DNA from: Oleidesulfovibrio alaskensis DSM 16109
Lineage (GTDB): Bacteria > Desulfobacterota > Desulfovibrionia > Desulfovibrionales > Desulfovibrionaceae
Length of the DNA: 64,000 bases
Direction: 5' to 3'
Assembly: GCF_000482745.1 (NCBI RefSeq)
Contig: NZ_AXWQ01000004.1
Span: 62,001 to 126,000, forward strand
Shown here: positions 42,466 through 51,382 of the stretch, in pieces
How positions within the stretch are numbered: position 1 is the first letter of the stretch
Layout of the letters: every line of letters begins with the position of its first letter
The notes under the pieces: model-generated
Told to the model about the DNA's origin: nothing
Database searches by the model: none
Seen by the model: the letters and a program-made list of their open reading frames with translations, nothing else
Made by a program: the position numbers and the translations under genes

Positions 42466-44514
42466 TCAATCCTGCTGCAGCAGCCGTTCGCGCAGCATAC
42501 GTATTCTGTCGCGCAGTTCAGCTGCCTTTTCAAATTCAAGATCGCGCGCCGATTCCCGCATCTCGCGTTCAAGACGCTGGATAAGACCGCCCAGTTCCTC
42601 TGCGCTGATGCCGTACGCCGTGGTGTCCTCCGCAGCGGTCTGGGCCGGTGCAGCCTGCCGTCCTCTGCCCTTGCCCCTGCCTTTGGCAGCAGCAGACCGG
42701 GCATCGGAATACAGCGTGTCAAACGGCGTCTCAAGCGATTTACGGACGCTCACAGGCTCTATGCCGTGCTCCTCGTTAAACAGGCGCTGCTTTTCACGTC
42801 TGCGTTCCGTTTCCTGCATGGCCGCCGCCATGGAACGTGTCACGCTGTCGGCATACATGATAACGCGGCCGTCCACATTGCGCGCGGCGCGGCCGAATGT
42901 CTGAATAAGCGATCCGGTGGAGCGCAAAAAGCCCTCTTTGTCGGCATCCAGAATGGCCACCAGAGAAACTTCCGGAATATCAAGACCTTCACGCAGCAGG
43001 TTAATACCCACAAGCACATCAAATTCTTTACGACGCAGCGCCTGAATAATAGCCATGCGCTCCATGGTATCGATGTCGGAATGCAGATACCGCGCACTCA
43101 CGCCCATGGATGTCAGGTATTCTGTCAGGTCCTCCGCCATGCGCTTGGTCAGCGTGGTTACAAGCACCCGCTCATCCCGTGCCGTTCTGGAGCGGCACTC
43201 GGTCATCAGGTCTTCCATCTGGCCTTTGGTCGGCCGCACTTCAGTCAGCGGATCAAGCAGACCTGTGGGCCGGATAATCTGCTCGACAACAATGCCCTCG
43301 GACCGGTCAAGCTCCCATCTGGACGGTGTGGCCGAAACATAGACAACCTGATTGAGCCGCTTTTCAAATTCGCTGAACTCCAGCGGACGGTTATCCAGCG
43401 CGGAAGGCAGGCGGAAGCCGAAATCAACCAGCGTCTGCTTGCGCGACCGGTCGCCTTTGTACATGGCGCCCACCTGTGAAACGGTAATGTGCGATTCATC
43501 CACGAACAGAATGAAATTATCGGGAAAATAATCAAGCAGACACGCCGGAGGCTCTCCCGCCGTGCGGCCGTCCAGATGGCGGGAATAGTTTTCAATACCG
43601 GTGCAGTAGCCCATTTCCTCAATCATTTCAAGATCAAGCATTGTTCGCTGTTCGAGTCGCTGCGCCTCCACCAGTCTGTTCCCCTGCCGGTATTCTTCCA
43701 GCCGTAGACGCAGTTCTTCCCGAATATCGGAGACGGCTCTGTTCAGGTTGTCTCTGTCGGAAACATAGTGGCTTGCAGGATAAATCACCGTTTTGCCCAC
43801 ATCGCCCAGCACATTGCCGGTCAACGGGTCGATTTCTTTTATGGAATCAATTTCGTCGCCGAAAAACTCCAGCCGCAGCGCCCGCTCGTGGTGATAGGCG
43901 GGAATGACTTCCAGCACGTCTCCCCGGACACGGAATGTACCGCGGTGAAAATCATAGTCGTTGCGCTCGTACTGCACATCGACAAGTCTGCCTATCAGGC
44001 TGTCCATGCTCATGTGCTGGCCGGCTTCCACAGGTATGACCATCTTTGCATAGTATTCCGGAGACCCCAGCCCGTAGATGCAGGAAACCGAAGCGATGAT
44101 GATCACATCCCGTCGTGTAAGCAGGGCGTGCGTTGCGGCATGGCGCAGCTTGTCTATATTGTCGTTGATGGAAGAGTCTTTTTCTATATAGGTGTCGGAA
44201 GTCGGCACATAGGCTTCCGGCTGGTAGTAGTCATAATAGCTGACGAAATATTCCACGGCATTATGCGGAAACAGCGCGCGGAATTCGTTATACAGCTGTG
44301 CGGCCAGCGTCTTGTTGGGAGCAAGAATCAGCGCGGGACGCTGGCAGCGTTCTATGGTATGCGCCATGGTGAACGTCTTGCCAGAACCGGTCACCCCCAG
44401 CAGTACCTGATGAGCCACTCCGGCTCTGATGTTGTCACTCAACTGGGTGATGGCCTCCGGCTGGTCGCCTCTGGGCACATACTCCGACTCTATCCGGAAA
44501 ACGCTATCCTGCAT
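42466..44514 (-). CDS. uvrB: UvrABC nucleotide excision repair subunit B
   Basis: DNA damage-verification helicase of excision repair. The 682-residue protein has Walker A in LLGVTGSGKTFTMAHTIE, the beta-hairpin region YYDYYQPEAYVPTSDTYIEKDSSIN, the DEAD-like LFVDESHITVSQ, the helicase motifs VLVGINLLREGLDIPEVSLV and QTFGRAARNVDGRVIMYAD, and the C-terminal UVR domain (REMRESARDLEFEKAAELRD). CAGGA precedes the ATG at 44514. It is the first gene of the run that ends with nadE. Confidence 0.97.
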   Translation of the reverse strand: MQDSVFRIESEYVPRGDQPEAITQLSDNIRAGVAHQVLLGVTGSGKTFTMAHTIERCQRPALILAPNKTLAAQLYNEFRALFPHNAVEYFVSYYDYYQPEAYVPTSDTYIEKDSSINDNIDKLRHAATHALLTRRDVIIIASVSCIYGLGSPEYYAKMVIPVEAGQHMSMDSLIGRLVDVQYERNDYDFHRGTFRVRGDVLEVIPAYHHERALRLEFFGDEIDSIKEIDPLTGNVLGDVGKTVIYPASHYVSDRDNLNRAVSDIREELRLRLEEYRQGNRLVEAQRLEQRTMLDLEMIEEMGYCTGIENYSRHLDGRTAGEPPACLLDYFPDNFILFVDESHITVSQVGAMYKGDRSRKQTLVDFGFRLPSALDNRPLEFSEFEKRLNQVVYVSATPSRWELDRSEGIVVEQIIRPTGLLDPLTEVRPTKGQMEDLMTECRSRTARDERVLVTTLTKRMAEDLTEYLTSMGVSARYLHSDIDTMERMAIIQALRRKEFDVLVGINLLREGLDIPEVSLVAILDADKEGFLRSTGSLIQTFGRAARNVDGRVIMYADSVTRSMAAAMQETERRREKQRLFNEEHGIEPVSVRKSLETPFDTLYSDARSAAAKGRGKGRGRQAAPAQTAAEDTTAYGISAEELGGLIQRLEREMRESARDLEFEKAAELRDRIRMLRERLLQQD

Positions 44515-44727
44515 GATTCATCCTGAAAATCAAAAAAGAACCGCAGCGGCCCTGTACCCGCCGGACATCCGGCACCGCATCCGCCTGCTGCAAACATAGG
44601 TATTTAGCCTGTCCTGCCGGTTCCGTAAATACGCAACCCACTTCACACCGGCGGGAAAATCCCCTAGAACAAAGGAAAAGAAATATTTCATAAACTGAGC
44701 GATTTCATACCATACCGGGAGTTTTCC

Positions 44728-45213
44728 ATGGAAGTAAGCATAGTTCCCGCCGAAGGGAATGAGCCTATAGAACGCATTCACGTTGTCAGCATCACCATCC
44801 GTACCTTCAAGGGCCGCAGAGATGTTGAAGCCCACCTTTTCAAAACCGGTGCCAGCATTGAAAACGTGGCTGACTATCCGTGGCAGAACCTTATCGGTCC
44901 GCCGCTCGACCCGGAAAACCCCGGCTCGCCGGAGGGTGTAAAACGCATGCTGGCCGAGGCGTTCACTCCTGACGAAAGAGACCGTGTGGTCGAATATCTC
45001 AGGGACAGATACGCAACCAGACTGACCTGCATCAGTGCGTGCCCGCTTTCGCTGCCCATCCCGCAGGGGGTCACGGCTCTTTCAGACATCCCCGAAGGCA
45101 AAACGCTTGGTTTCATCCACTTCAGCAGGGTACGTAACTACACTCTGCCGTTCGGCATACAGGGCTTTTATGATCTGGCCCAGCATGAACCTCTGGTGGG
45201 CGAAAACATCTGA
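44728..45213 (+). CDS. Uncharacterised protein, 161 residues
   Basis: Soluble protein without signal peptide or membrane segment; I do not recognise a family. It has a mixed, ordered composition (ITIRTFKGRRDVEAHLFKTG, LAEAFTPDERDRVVEYLRDR, KTLGFIHFSRVRNYTLPFGI) and a single CISAC pair of cysteines near residue 105. GGGAG lies upstream of the ATG at 44728. It stands alone between the divergent uvrB and the convergent aat, 214 nt after the uvrB start; I see no promoter I would defend in that gap. Codon use looks like that of its neighbours, so it is probably a resident gene rather than a recent import. Confidence 0.7.
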   Translation: MEVSIVPAEGNEPIERIHVVSITIRTFKGRRDVEAHLFKTGASIENVADYPWQNLIGPPLDPENPGSPEGVKRMLAEAFTPDERDRVVEYLRDRYATRLTCISACPLSLPIPQGVTALSDIPEGKTLGFIHFSRVRNYTLPFGIQGFYDLAQHEPLVGENI

Positions 45214-45226
45214 TCCTTTTCACATC

Positions 45227-45256
45227 AAAAACGCCCGCCGGCATACCGGCGGGCGT
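45227..45256 (-). terminator. Intrinsic terminator after aat
   Basis: Perfect 11-bp stem ACGCCCGCCGG / CCGGCGGGCGT with a CATA loop; on the minus strand it runs into TTTTTG, 6 nt after the aat stop. In the plus direction it lacks a T-run but may still help stop the 44728 gene. Confidence 0.88.
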
Positions 45257-45262
45257 TACAGC

Positions 45263-46009
45263 TCACTGATTCTCATCCGGCAGCGTCGCGCGCCGCAACG
45301 GGCGGAATCCATCGGGTATCTGCCACCTGCCCGCCCGCAAAGGCATCCGCAGCGCGCGGTCAAGCTCTTCCAGAAAACATGCCCGGGACACCTCCTGCGC
45401 GCCAAAGCGCAGCATATGTGTCGTAGTCTGCTGACAATCCACAACGCGGTATCCCCAGAATTCAAGCAGGCGCACAAGCCACACCACCGCCACCTTTGAA
45501 GCATCAGTGCGGCGGTAGAACATTGACTCGCCGTAAAAAACGCCACCCAACGCTACACCATACAGCCCGCCGGCCAGCACGCGCCCATCACCCGCACCGC
45601 GGCTCCATACCTCCACAGAATGCGCCACACCGGCCTCGTGCAGATTCATATAGGCGTCTATCATCTCATCTACAATCCATGTTCCGCTCTGCCCGGGACG
45701 CGCAGCGTCGGCACAGGCATGTATAACCGCCTCAAAAGCGGTATCGAGCGTCACTTCAAACTGCCCGGAGTTGATACGCCTGCGCAGGCTTGCAGGCACA
45801 TGCAGCTGCGAAGGATACAACACGCACCGCGGGTCGGGCGACCACCACAGGATGGGGGTGTCATCATCGTACCACGGAAAGATACCGTTTGCGTAGGCAG
45901 TGACCAGCCGGGCGACACTGAGGTCGCCCCCTATGGCCAGCAGCCCTTCCGACGATGCCGTCTGCGGGTCGGGAAACTCCAGCTTTTCAGACAGTGCGTA
46001 AAGGTGCAT
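45263..46009 (-). CDS. aat: Leucyl/phenylalanyl-tRNA--protein transferase
   Basis: Adds Leu or Phe to proteins with N-terminal Lys or Arg, creating a primary N-degron. The 248-residue protein has the family marks FPDPQTASSEGLLAIGGDLS, AYANGIFPWYDDDTPILWWS, PDPRCVLYP, GTWIVDEMIDAYMNLHEAG, AGGLYGVALGGVFYGESMF and DCQQTTTHMLRFGA. Length is normal. It lies 26 nt downstream of clpA in a run with clpS, so the enzyme that makes the degron, the adaptor that reads it and the unfoldase are encoded together. Confidence 0.95.
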   Translation of the reverse strand: MHLYALSEKLEFPDPQTASSEGLLAIGGDLSVARLVTAYANGIFPWYDDDTPILWWSPDPRCVLYPSQLHVPASLRRRINSGQFEVTLDTAFEAVIHACADAARPGQSGTWIVDEMIDAYMNLHEAGVAHSVEVWSRGAGDGRVLAGGLYGVALGGVFYGESMFYRRTDASKVAVVWLVRLLEFWGYRVVDCQQTTTHMLRFGAQEVSRACFLEELDRALRMPLRAGRWQIPDGFRPLRRATLPDENQ

Positions 46010-46035
46010 GCAGACTCCTGCCCGGGTCCGTACCG

Positions 46036-48318
46036 CTACGAGGCGGAAGCCTCGAATCTGAACGTGAGCCCGAGGTCATCATCCGTTCCGTGCGCTGCCG
46101 GCTTGCGGACTCCTATCCGCACTGCGCCGCCTTTCTGCAGCCTGCCGAACAGCACCTCACGGGCAAGCACGTCCTCAATGCCTGTTCTGATGATGCGTCC
46201 CATGGGCCGGGCGCCGAAAGCGGGATCATATCCTTTCTCCGCCAGACGTTCGCGGGCTTTGTCCGAAAGATGGATGGTCACCCGCCTGTCCTTCATCTGT
46301 CTTTGCAGCTCACTTATGAATTTTTCTACAATTTTCAGCATCACTTCGCGGGAAAGATTACTGAACGGAACGAGGGCATCAAGCCGGTTACGGAATTCAG
46401 GGCTGAACAGCTTTTCCACGGCCTTCAGCCCCTTTGCCGCCATATCCTGCCCGGCACTGTCGCCGAAGCCGATGGTTTTGGCCGCCATTTCCTGTGCTCC
46501 GGCATTGGAGGTCATAATAAGAATGACATTACGGAAATCGGCTTTGCGTCCGGTATTATCCGTCAGTTTGGCGTAATCCATTACCTGCAGCAAAATGTTG
46601 AACATATCGGGGTGTGCTTTTTCAATCTCGTCAAGCAGCACCACGGCATGAGGTGTCTTGCGCACGGCTTCTGTAAGCAGCCCTCCCTGATCAAACCCCA
46701 CATAGCCCGGAGGAGCCCCGATAAGCCTGGCCACGGCGTGTTTTTCCATATACTCGCTCATGTCAAAGCGTATGAAGCTGACCCCCAGAGTAGCAGCCAG
46801 CTGTTTGGCAAGCTCTGTCTTGCCCACCCCGGTGGGACCATAAAAAAGGAAACTGCCGGTGGGACGCTCGGGACTGGAAAGACCTGCGCGTGACCGCAGG
46901 ATGGCTTTGGTAACACTGTCCACCGCAGCCTGCTGGCCAAAGACAACGGAATGCAGGTCTTCTTCCAGCCGTTCCAGCCTGCCCCTGTCCGAAACACTGA
47001 CCCGTTGTGCGGGAATCTGCGCCATACGGGAAATAACACGCTCAATATCGCTCACGGTAATGGTGTTGCGCTTGCGCCCGTGTGCGCCCAGCTTGTATAC
47101 GGCACCCGCCTCATCAATGACATCTATGGCTTTATCAGGCAGAAACCTGTCCTGCAGGTACCGGCTGGAAAGTTCCACCGCCGCCTTGAGTGCAGGCTGA
47201 GTGTAACGCACTTCGTGAAACTCTTCGTAATACGGACGCAATCCCTTGAGAATTTCAAGGCACTCATCCTGCGAAGGTTCCTGCACGTCGATTTTCTGAA
47301 ACCGCCGCGAAAGCGCACGGTCTTTTTCAAAGTGGTTGCGGTATTCCTCGTATGTCGTGGAGCCGATACAGCGTATACCACCCGATGCCAGCACCGGTTT
47401 GAGGATGTTCGAAGCATCCATTGAACCGCCGCTGGTGGCTCCCGCTCCCACAATGGTATGTATTTCATCAATAAACAAAATGGCTTCAGGAATTGCCGAC
47501 AAATCCTTGATAACCGCTTTAAGCCGGGCCTCGAAATCACCCCGGTATTTTGTCCCCGCCAGCAAGGTTCCCATATCCAGCGCGAATATTTCGGCATCGG
47601 CAAAGCTTTCGGGCACATCGCCATCCGCAATGCGCAAAGCCAGCCCCTCGGCTATGGCTGTCTTGCCCACGCCGGGGTCTCCCACAAAAAGCGGATTATT
47701 CTTTCTGCGGCGGGCAAGCACCTGCACTGTGCGCTCCAGCTCGGCAGACCGGCCGATAAGAGGATCAATCAGCCCGTCACGGGCCCGCGCTGTCAGATTG
47801 ACGGTAAACTGATCAAGAGCAGAAGCTCTGCCCTGCCGTTCGCCGCCATCCGCAGTCTGCGCTGCCGGTTCAGGTTCTCCGTCGGACCAGTCTCCCATGC
47901 CGTGCGAAATGAATTCCAGCACGTCGAGCCGCGCCACCCCCTGCGCCCTCAAAAAATACAGCGCATAAGAGTCTTCCTCTTCAAACATGGCGGCCAGCAC
48001 ATCGCCCAGCTCCACCGCATTTTTGCCGGATGACTGCATCTGCATGACGGCCCGCTGCAACACGCGCTGCACCCCCATCGTCTGCACAACCTCTGTGGGG
48101 GTCTCTTCCGGAAGCGATTCAAGATGAGAATCAAAAAAAATCTCTAACCGCTTGCGCAGATTCTCGGCATCGGCCCCGCAGCCTTCCAGTATATAAATGC
48201 CCTGCGGTTCCAGCGTCATGGCATACAGCACATGCTCAAGGGTGAGATACTCATGGTTTCTCGCCTTCACTTCGCTTACCGCGACGGATAAAACGGCTTC
48301 AAGCCTCTTGCCGATCAT
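46036..48318 (-). CDS. clpA: ATP-dependent Clp protease ATP-binding subunit ClpA
   Basis: AAA+ unfoldase that feeds substrates to ClpP. The 760-residue protein has the N-terminal Clp repeat domain (RNHEYLTLEHVLYAMTLEPQ), a first AAA module with Walker A GDPGVGKTAIAEGLAL and LFIDEIHTIVGAGA, and a second with GPTGVGKTELAKQLAA and VVLLDEIEKAHPD. The ClpP-docking loop is present (KTIGFGDSAG). The middle domain is short, as in ClpA rather than ClpB. The ATG at 48318 follows AGAGGTG and starts 1 nt after the clpS stop, so translation is coupled. Confidence 0.96.
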   Translation of the reverse strand: MIGKRLEAVLSVAVSEVKARNHEYLTLEHVLYAMTLEPQGIYILEGCGADAENLRKRLEIFFDSHLESLPEETPTEVVQTMGVQRVLQRAVMQMQSSGKNAVELGDVLAAMFEEEDSYALYFLRAQGVARLDVLEFISHGMGDWSDGEPEPAAQTADGGERQGRASALDQFTVNLTARARDGLIDPLIGRSAELERTVQVLARRRKNNPLFVGDPGVGKTAIAEGLALRIADGDVPESFADAEIFALDMGTLLAGTKYRGDFEARLKAVIKDLSAIPEAILFIDEIHTIVGAGATSGGSMDASNILKPVLASGGIRCIGSTTYEEYRNHFEKDRALSRRFQKIDVQEPSQDECLEILKGLRPYYEEFHEVRYTQPALKAAVELSSRYLQDRFLPDKAIDVIDEAGAVYKLGAHGRKRNTITVSDIERVISRMAQIPAQRVSVSDRGRLERLEEDLHSVVFGQQAAVDSVTKAILRSRAGLSSPERPTGSFLFYGPTGVGKTELAKQLAATLGVSFIRFDMSEYMEKHAVARLIGAPPGYVGFDQGGLLTEAVRKTPHAVVLLDEIEKAHPDMFNILLQVMDYAKLTDNTGRKADFRNVILIMTSNAGAQEMAAKTIGFGDSAGQDMAAKGLKAVEKLFSPEFRNRLDALVPFSNLSREVMLKIVEKFISELQRQMKDRRVTIHLSDKARERLAEKGYDPAFGARPMGRIIRTGIEDVLAREVLFGRLQKGGAVRIGVRKPAAHGTDDDLGLTFRFEASAS

Positions 48319-48319
48319 A

Positions 48320-48634
48320 TTACACCTCTTCCATGCTGCACCGGAGCGGAAAACCTTCGGCCCGGGCACGGGCATGTACCATGGCTACTTTGGTTTCTGC
48401 TACTTCGGCTGTGTAGACGCCGCACACGCCTATACCCTTTTCATGCACGCTGAGCATTATCGACATGGCCTGCTCGCGGCTTTTACGAAAAATATCAATC
48501 AGTACGGCCACAACAAAATCCATGGACGTATAGTCATCATTATGCAGCAGCACCCTGAACCGGCGCGGCTCTTTAAGTTCCTCCTCCAGCAGGACATCGG
48601 CGTCCTCTCTGGTGGACAGCTTACGGTCACTCAT
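48320..48634 (-). CDS. clpS: ClpS adaptor for N-degron substrates
   Basis: Adaptor of 104 residues that binds primary N-degrons and delivers them to ClpA. The core is fully recognisable: RFRVLLHNDDYTSMDFVVAV, SIMLSVHEKGIGVCGVYTAE and VAETKVAMVHARARAEGFPL. The ATG at 48634 gives the normal length with an unstructured N-terminus needed for delivery. Only a weak GGAA element precedes it. The clpA start lies 1 nt after the stop. Confidence 0.95.
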   Translation of the reverse strand: MSDRKLSTREDADVLLEEELKEPRRFRVLLHNDDYTSMDFVVAVLIDIFRKSREQAMSIMLSVHEKGIGVCGVYTAEVAETKVAMVHARARAEGFPLRCSMEEV

Positions 48635-48698
48635 AGGTTGTTCCGTGCCTCCCGTAGAAAGCAGTATAGTGTCACGTTCACAGATGTCGAGGCCACGG

Positions 48699-49316
48699 TC
48701 AGGCGATACTGCCCAGCAGAGACAAGGCCGCTTCGTCATCGGGAAAATGAAAATTATCATCCTGCGGAAGACCGGCTGTCAGGCGGTACTGCCTGTTAAG
48801 GTCGTGATAGGTTGCTCTGGTGGCCTGACAGCCGGAAAATCCCAGCGCCTCCGCCAGGCGGAAAATGGCCTCCCGCTCTCCCTCAAGTTCAACCACATCA
48901 CCGAACACCAGTGTGTCGAGGCATACCGTCACCCCGGCGCACAGCCACTCTTCGCGTATCTTATCGTACCGGAATGCGGCCTCGTATCCAAGCCCTTCCA
49001 GAATGCCACGCATGGAATCAAAGCCGGCAACAGTCGTCTCGCGCTCATCCCACACTTTTACATCATCAGGCACCGGTTGCGCCGGCGGCACCTTGAGCGT
49101 AAGCACACAGCGCCGGTCCCTGCCGTACTGCTGCGCCCACTGCTGCGAGCGCAGCCGCAACAGTCTTCCCGTTGCCTTCAGATCACGTTGCGGAGTATCA
49201 AAAACGATATTACGTTCCCAATGGCGCCCGCGGCTGACGCCGCCAAGCCGATGCAGCCGCGGACGCAGAGCAGTGAAGTCGACACCGGTATATTTCAGTT
49301 CCACCTCGTAAGACAT
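48699..49316 (-). CDS. CYTH-domain protein (class IV adenylate cyclase / triphosphatase-like)
   Basis: Protein of about 205 residues with the CYTH signature ExExK at its N-terminus (MSYEVELKY) and the later acidic and basic strands of the triphosphate tunnel (TGRLLRLRSQ, CVLTLKVPP, VWDERETTV, VCLDTLVFGDVVELEGERE). Such proteins hydrolyse inorganic or nucleoside triphosphates, or form cAMP (CyaB type); the exact activity cannot be told from sequence. The ATG at 49316 is chosen so that the signature lies at the N-terminus. It is the first gene of the clpS-clpA-aat run and is divergent from crcB. Confidence 0.85.
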   Translation of the reverse strand: MSYEVELKYTGVDFTALRPRLHRLGGVSRGRHWERNIVFDTPQRDLKATGRLLRLRSQQWAQQYGRDRRCVLTLKVPPAQPVPDDVKVWDERETTVAGFDSMRGILEGLGYEAAFRYDKIREEWLCAGVTVCLDTLVFGDVVELEGEREAIFRLAEALGFSGCQATRATYHDLNRQYRLTAGLPQDDNFHFPDDEAALSLLGSIA

Positions 49317-49369
49317 ATTCACCCTGTACACAGTTACCGGCAACGGCATGCCATCACCGGAGGTTCATT

Positions 49370-49744
49370 TTGCAAAAACTGTTACTTATAGCCATTGCCG
49401 GCGGACTTGGCAGCCTGAGCCGTTACTCGCTGGCAGGTGCCGTGCAGCGCCTTTTCGGTGCATCCTTCCCTGCGGGGACGTTCGTCGTCAACATCACAGG
49501 CTGTTTTCTTTTCGGATTGGTGTGGGGATTTCTTGAAGGCAGACTTACTCTGGGTCCGGCCGCCCGCATGATTGCCCTCACCGGATTCATGGGGGCTTTC
49601 ACCACGTTCTCCACATTCATCTTTGAAAGCGTGGCGCTGCTCAACAGCTCGCAATGGCTGTTTGCGGCACTGAACATAACGGGACAGATAGTGCTGGGCA
49701 TCCTGCTGCTGGCGGCCGGCCTGTATCTGGGCAAACTTGTCTGA
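49370..49744 (+). CDS. crcB: Fluoride ion channel CrcB (Fluc)
   Basis: Small four-helix membrane protein of 124 residues that exports fluoride as a dual-topology dimer. It shows IAGGLGSLSRYSLAGAV, the pore motif GTFVVNITGCFLFG and GFMGAFTTFSTFIFE with the phenylalanines that line the fluoride path. The start is TTG at 49370 after GGAGGT. The DUF190 gene follows by 36 nt. I looked for a fluoride riboswitch in the short leader and found none. Confidence 0.93.
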   Translation: MQKLLLIAIAGGLGSLSRYSLAGAVQRLFGASFPAGTFVVNITGCFLFGLVWGFLEGRLTLGPAARMIALTGFMGAFTTFSTFIFESVALLNSSQWLFAALNITGQIVLGILLLAAGLYLGKLV

Positions 49745-49780
49745 ACACCCTTCTGCTACCTTAAAACCACAGGAGACACT

Positions 49781-50131
49781 ATGCATACCCCCCCGAAAGA
49801 CGCCGCAAGGCTATGCATTTATACCGGTGAAAACGACACATCCGACGGCAGGCCGCTGTATGAACTGCTGGTTGAAAAAGCCCGCCATGCCGGACTTGCC
49901 GGGGCCACGGTGCTGCGCGGCATTTCCGGATTCGGCGCCAACAGCCGCGTACACACCCTCAAGGTACTGCGCCTTTCCGAAGACCTGCCGCTGGTCATTG
50001 AAATTATTGATTCCCGGAAAAAAATCGATGCGTTTCTACCGCAGGTAGACAGTCTCATGCGTGAAGGGCTGGTCACTCTGGAACCGGTTCAGGTTATCTT
50101 TTACCGGCACAACGACGGACACAAGGAATGA
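49781..50131 (+). CDS. DUF190 family protein
   Basis: Cytoplasmic protein of 116 residues of the DUF190 family, which has a PII-like ferredoxin fold. Typical segments are ARLCIYTGENDTSDGRPLYE, ARHAGLAGATVLRGISGFGA and LRLSEDLPLVIEIIDSRKKI. Family genes are frequently next to crcB, so a regulatory role in fluoride or ion export is likely, but the mechanism is not known. AGGAG precedes the ATG at 49781. Confidence 0.9.
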   Translation: MHTPPKDAARLCIYTGENDTSDGRPLYELLVEKARHAGLAGATVLRGISGFGANSRVHTLKVLRLSEDLPLVIEIIDSRKKIDAFLPQVDSLMREGLVTLEPVQVIFYRHNDGHKE

Positions 50132-50304
50132 CGCCGGAGAAAACCGGCAGCCTCACTGTACAGAAAACAACAAAATGAACGGAAAACAACAGCCACCATG
50201 CGCCGGTTCAAAAAAATCTTGCAGCCGCAAGGTATCAGAAAAGACAATAATTCCGTAAGAAATTGACAACACACATGGACATGGTGTGCTGCCGCAGCAG
50301 ATTT

Positions 50305-51375
50305 TCAGCTGTTGCAGGCTTTAACAATCGCCGCAGCCAGTGCTCCCAGCGGCAGAACGGCATCCACCCCGCCCAGCTTCACGGCTTCATGCGGCATACC
50401 GTACACCACACAGGTAGCTTCGTCCTGCGCAATGGTATAGGCGCCGGTTTCATGCAGCTCTTTCATGCCTGCGGCGCCGTCATCCCCCATGCCGGTCATA
50501 ATGGCTGCCACGGCATTGTTTCCCGCATAGCGGGCCGCGGAGCGGAACAGCACATCCACGGAAGGACGATGCCGCCGCACAAGCGGACCTTCCTTGGTCT
50601 CCACATAGTAACGGCTGCCCGAACGCTTTAGCAGCAGATGCAGATTGCCGGGAGCAATAAGCGCCTGTCCTCTCTGCATCACATCACCGTCAGAAGCTTC
50701 CTTCACCTGTATGCGGCAGGTGGAATTGAGTCTGCCGGCAAATGCCGCGGTAAAATGTTCAGGCATATGCTGCACAATGGCAATGGGCGGACAGTCCGGC
50801 GGCATGGCTTCCAGCAGAACCCGCAGAGCTTCGGTTCCGCCTGTGGAGGCCCCCACAACCACAACCTTTTCCGTTCGCTGCACGACGGACCTTCCGGCAT
50901 TGGCCGGCAGCATGGCATCGGCCGACAGCTTGGGGGTAACTTCAAAACGCTTTGCCGCCAGCTTGCGCAACTGGGCGCGGGCAGCGGCCTTGACTGCGTC
51001 GCATATTCTTATGCTGGATTCTTCGAGAAACTGCTTGGTACTGACTTTCGGCTTCTGAATAATTTCAACGGCGCCGTATTCCATGGCCTTAAAGGAGGCT
51101 TCGGCTCCCTGCTCCGTCACGGCAGAACAGATAACCACCGGAATGGGATGCTGACTCATTATCTTGCGCAGAAAGGTCAGCCCGTCCATGCGTGGCATGG
51201 CCACATCCAGCAGAATAACATCGGGCACCACCGTTTCCATGCGTTTGACAGCTACAAAGGGGTCAGAGGCAGTTCCCACCACTTCCAGTTCTGGATCGGC
51301 AGAAAAGATATCGGTAAGCGTCTGCCGGACAAGGGCTGAATCATCAACAATAAGAACCTTGATGCGTCGTGCCAT
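50305..51375 (-). CDS. cheB: Chemotaxis response regulator protein-glutamate methylesterase CheB
   Basis: Removes methyl groups from chemoreceptors and may deamidate them. The 356-residue protein has an N-terminal receiver domain (KVLIVDDSALVRQTL, phosphoacceptor Asp in ILLDVAMPRMDGL, lysine in IIQKPK), a linker and the esterase domain with the Ser-His-Asp triad in VVVGASTGGTEAL, IAIVQHMPEHFT and MTGMGDDGAAG. The ATG at 51375 starts the receiver domain; the frame upstream is open but overlaps cheR. It begins 7 nt after the cheR stop. Confidence 0.96.
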   Translation of the reverse strand: MARRIKVLIVDDSALVRQTLTDIFSADPELEVVGTASDPFVAVKRMETVVPDVILLDVAMPRMDGLTFLRKIMSQHPIPVVICSAVTEQGAEASFKAMEYGAVEIIQKPKVSTKQFLEESSIRICDAVKAAARAQLRKLAAKRFEVTPKLSADAMLPANAGRSVVQRTEKVVVVGASTGGTEALRVLLEAMPPDCPPIAIVQHMPEHFTAAFAGRLNSTCRIQVKEASDGDVMQRGQALIAPGNLHLLLKRSGSRYYVETKEGPLVRRHRPSVDVLFRSAARYAGNNAVAAIMTGMGDDGAAGMKELHETGAYTIAQDEATCVVYGMPHEAVKLGGVDAVLPLGALAAAIVKACNS

Positions 51376-51382
51376 GGTGTTC

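Noticed and set aside
49317..49369. Possible fluoride riboswitch before crcB
   Set aside because: The leader is too short and lacks the conserved pseudoknot sequences; only GGAGGT and a TTG start are clear.
50132..50304. TTGACA and a small CACACATG palindrome in the convergent DUF190/cheB gap
   Set aside because: No -10 element at a suitable distance and no gene on the plus strand to serve; the palindrome has a bulge and no T-run.
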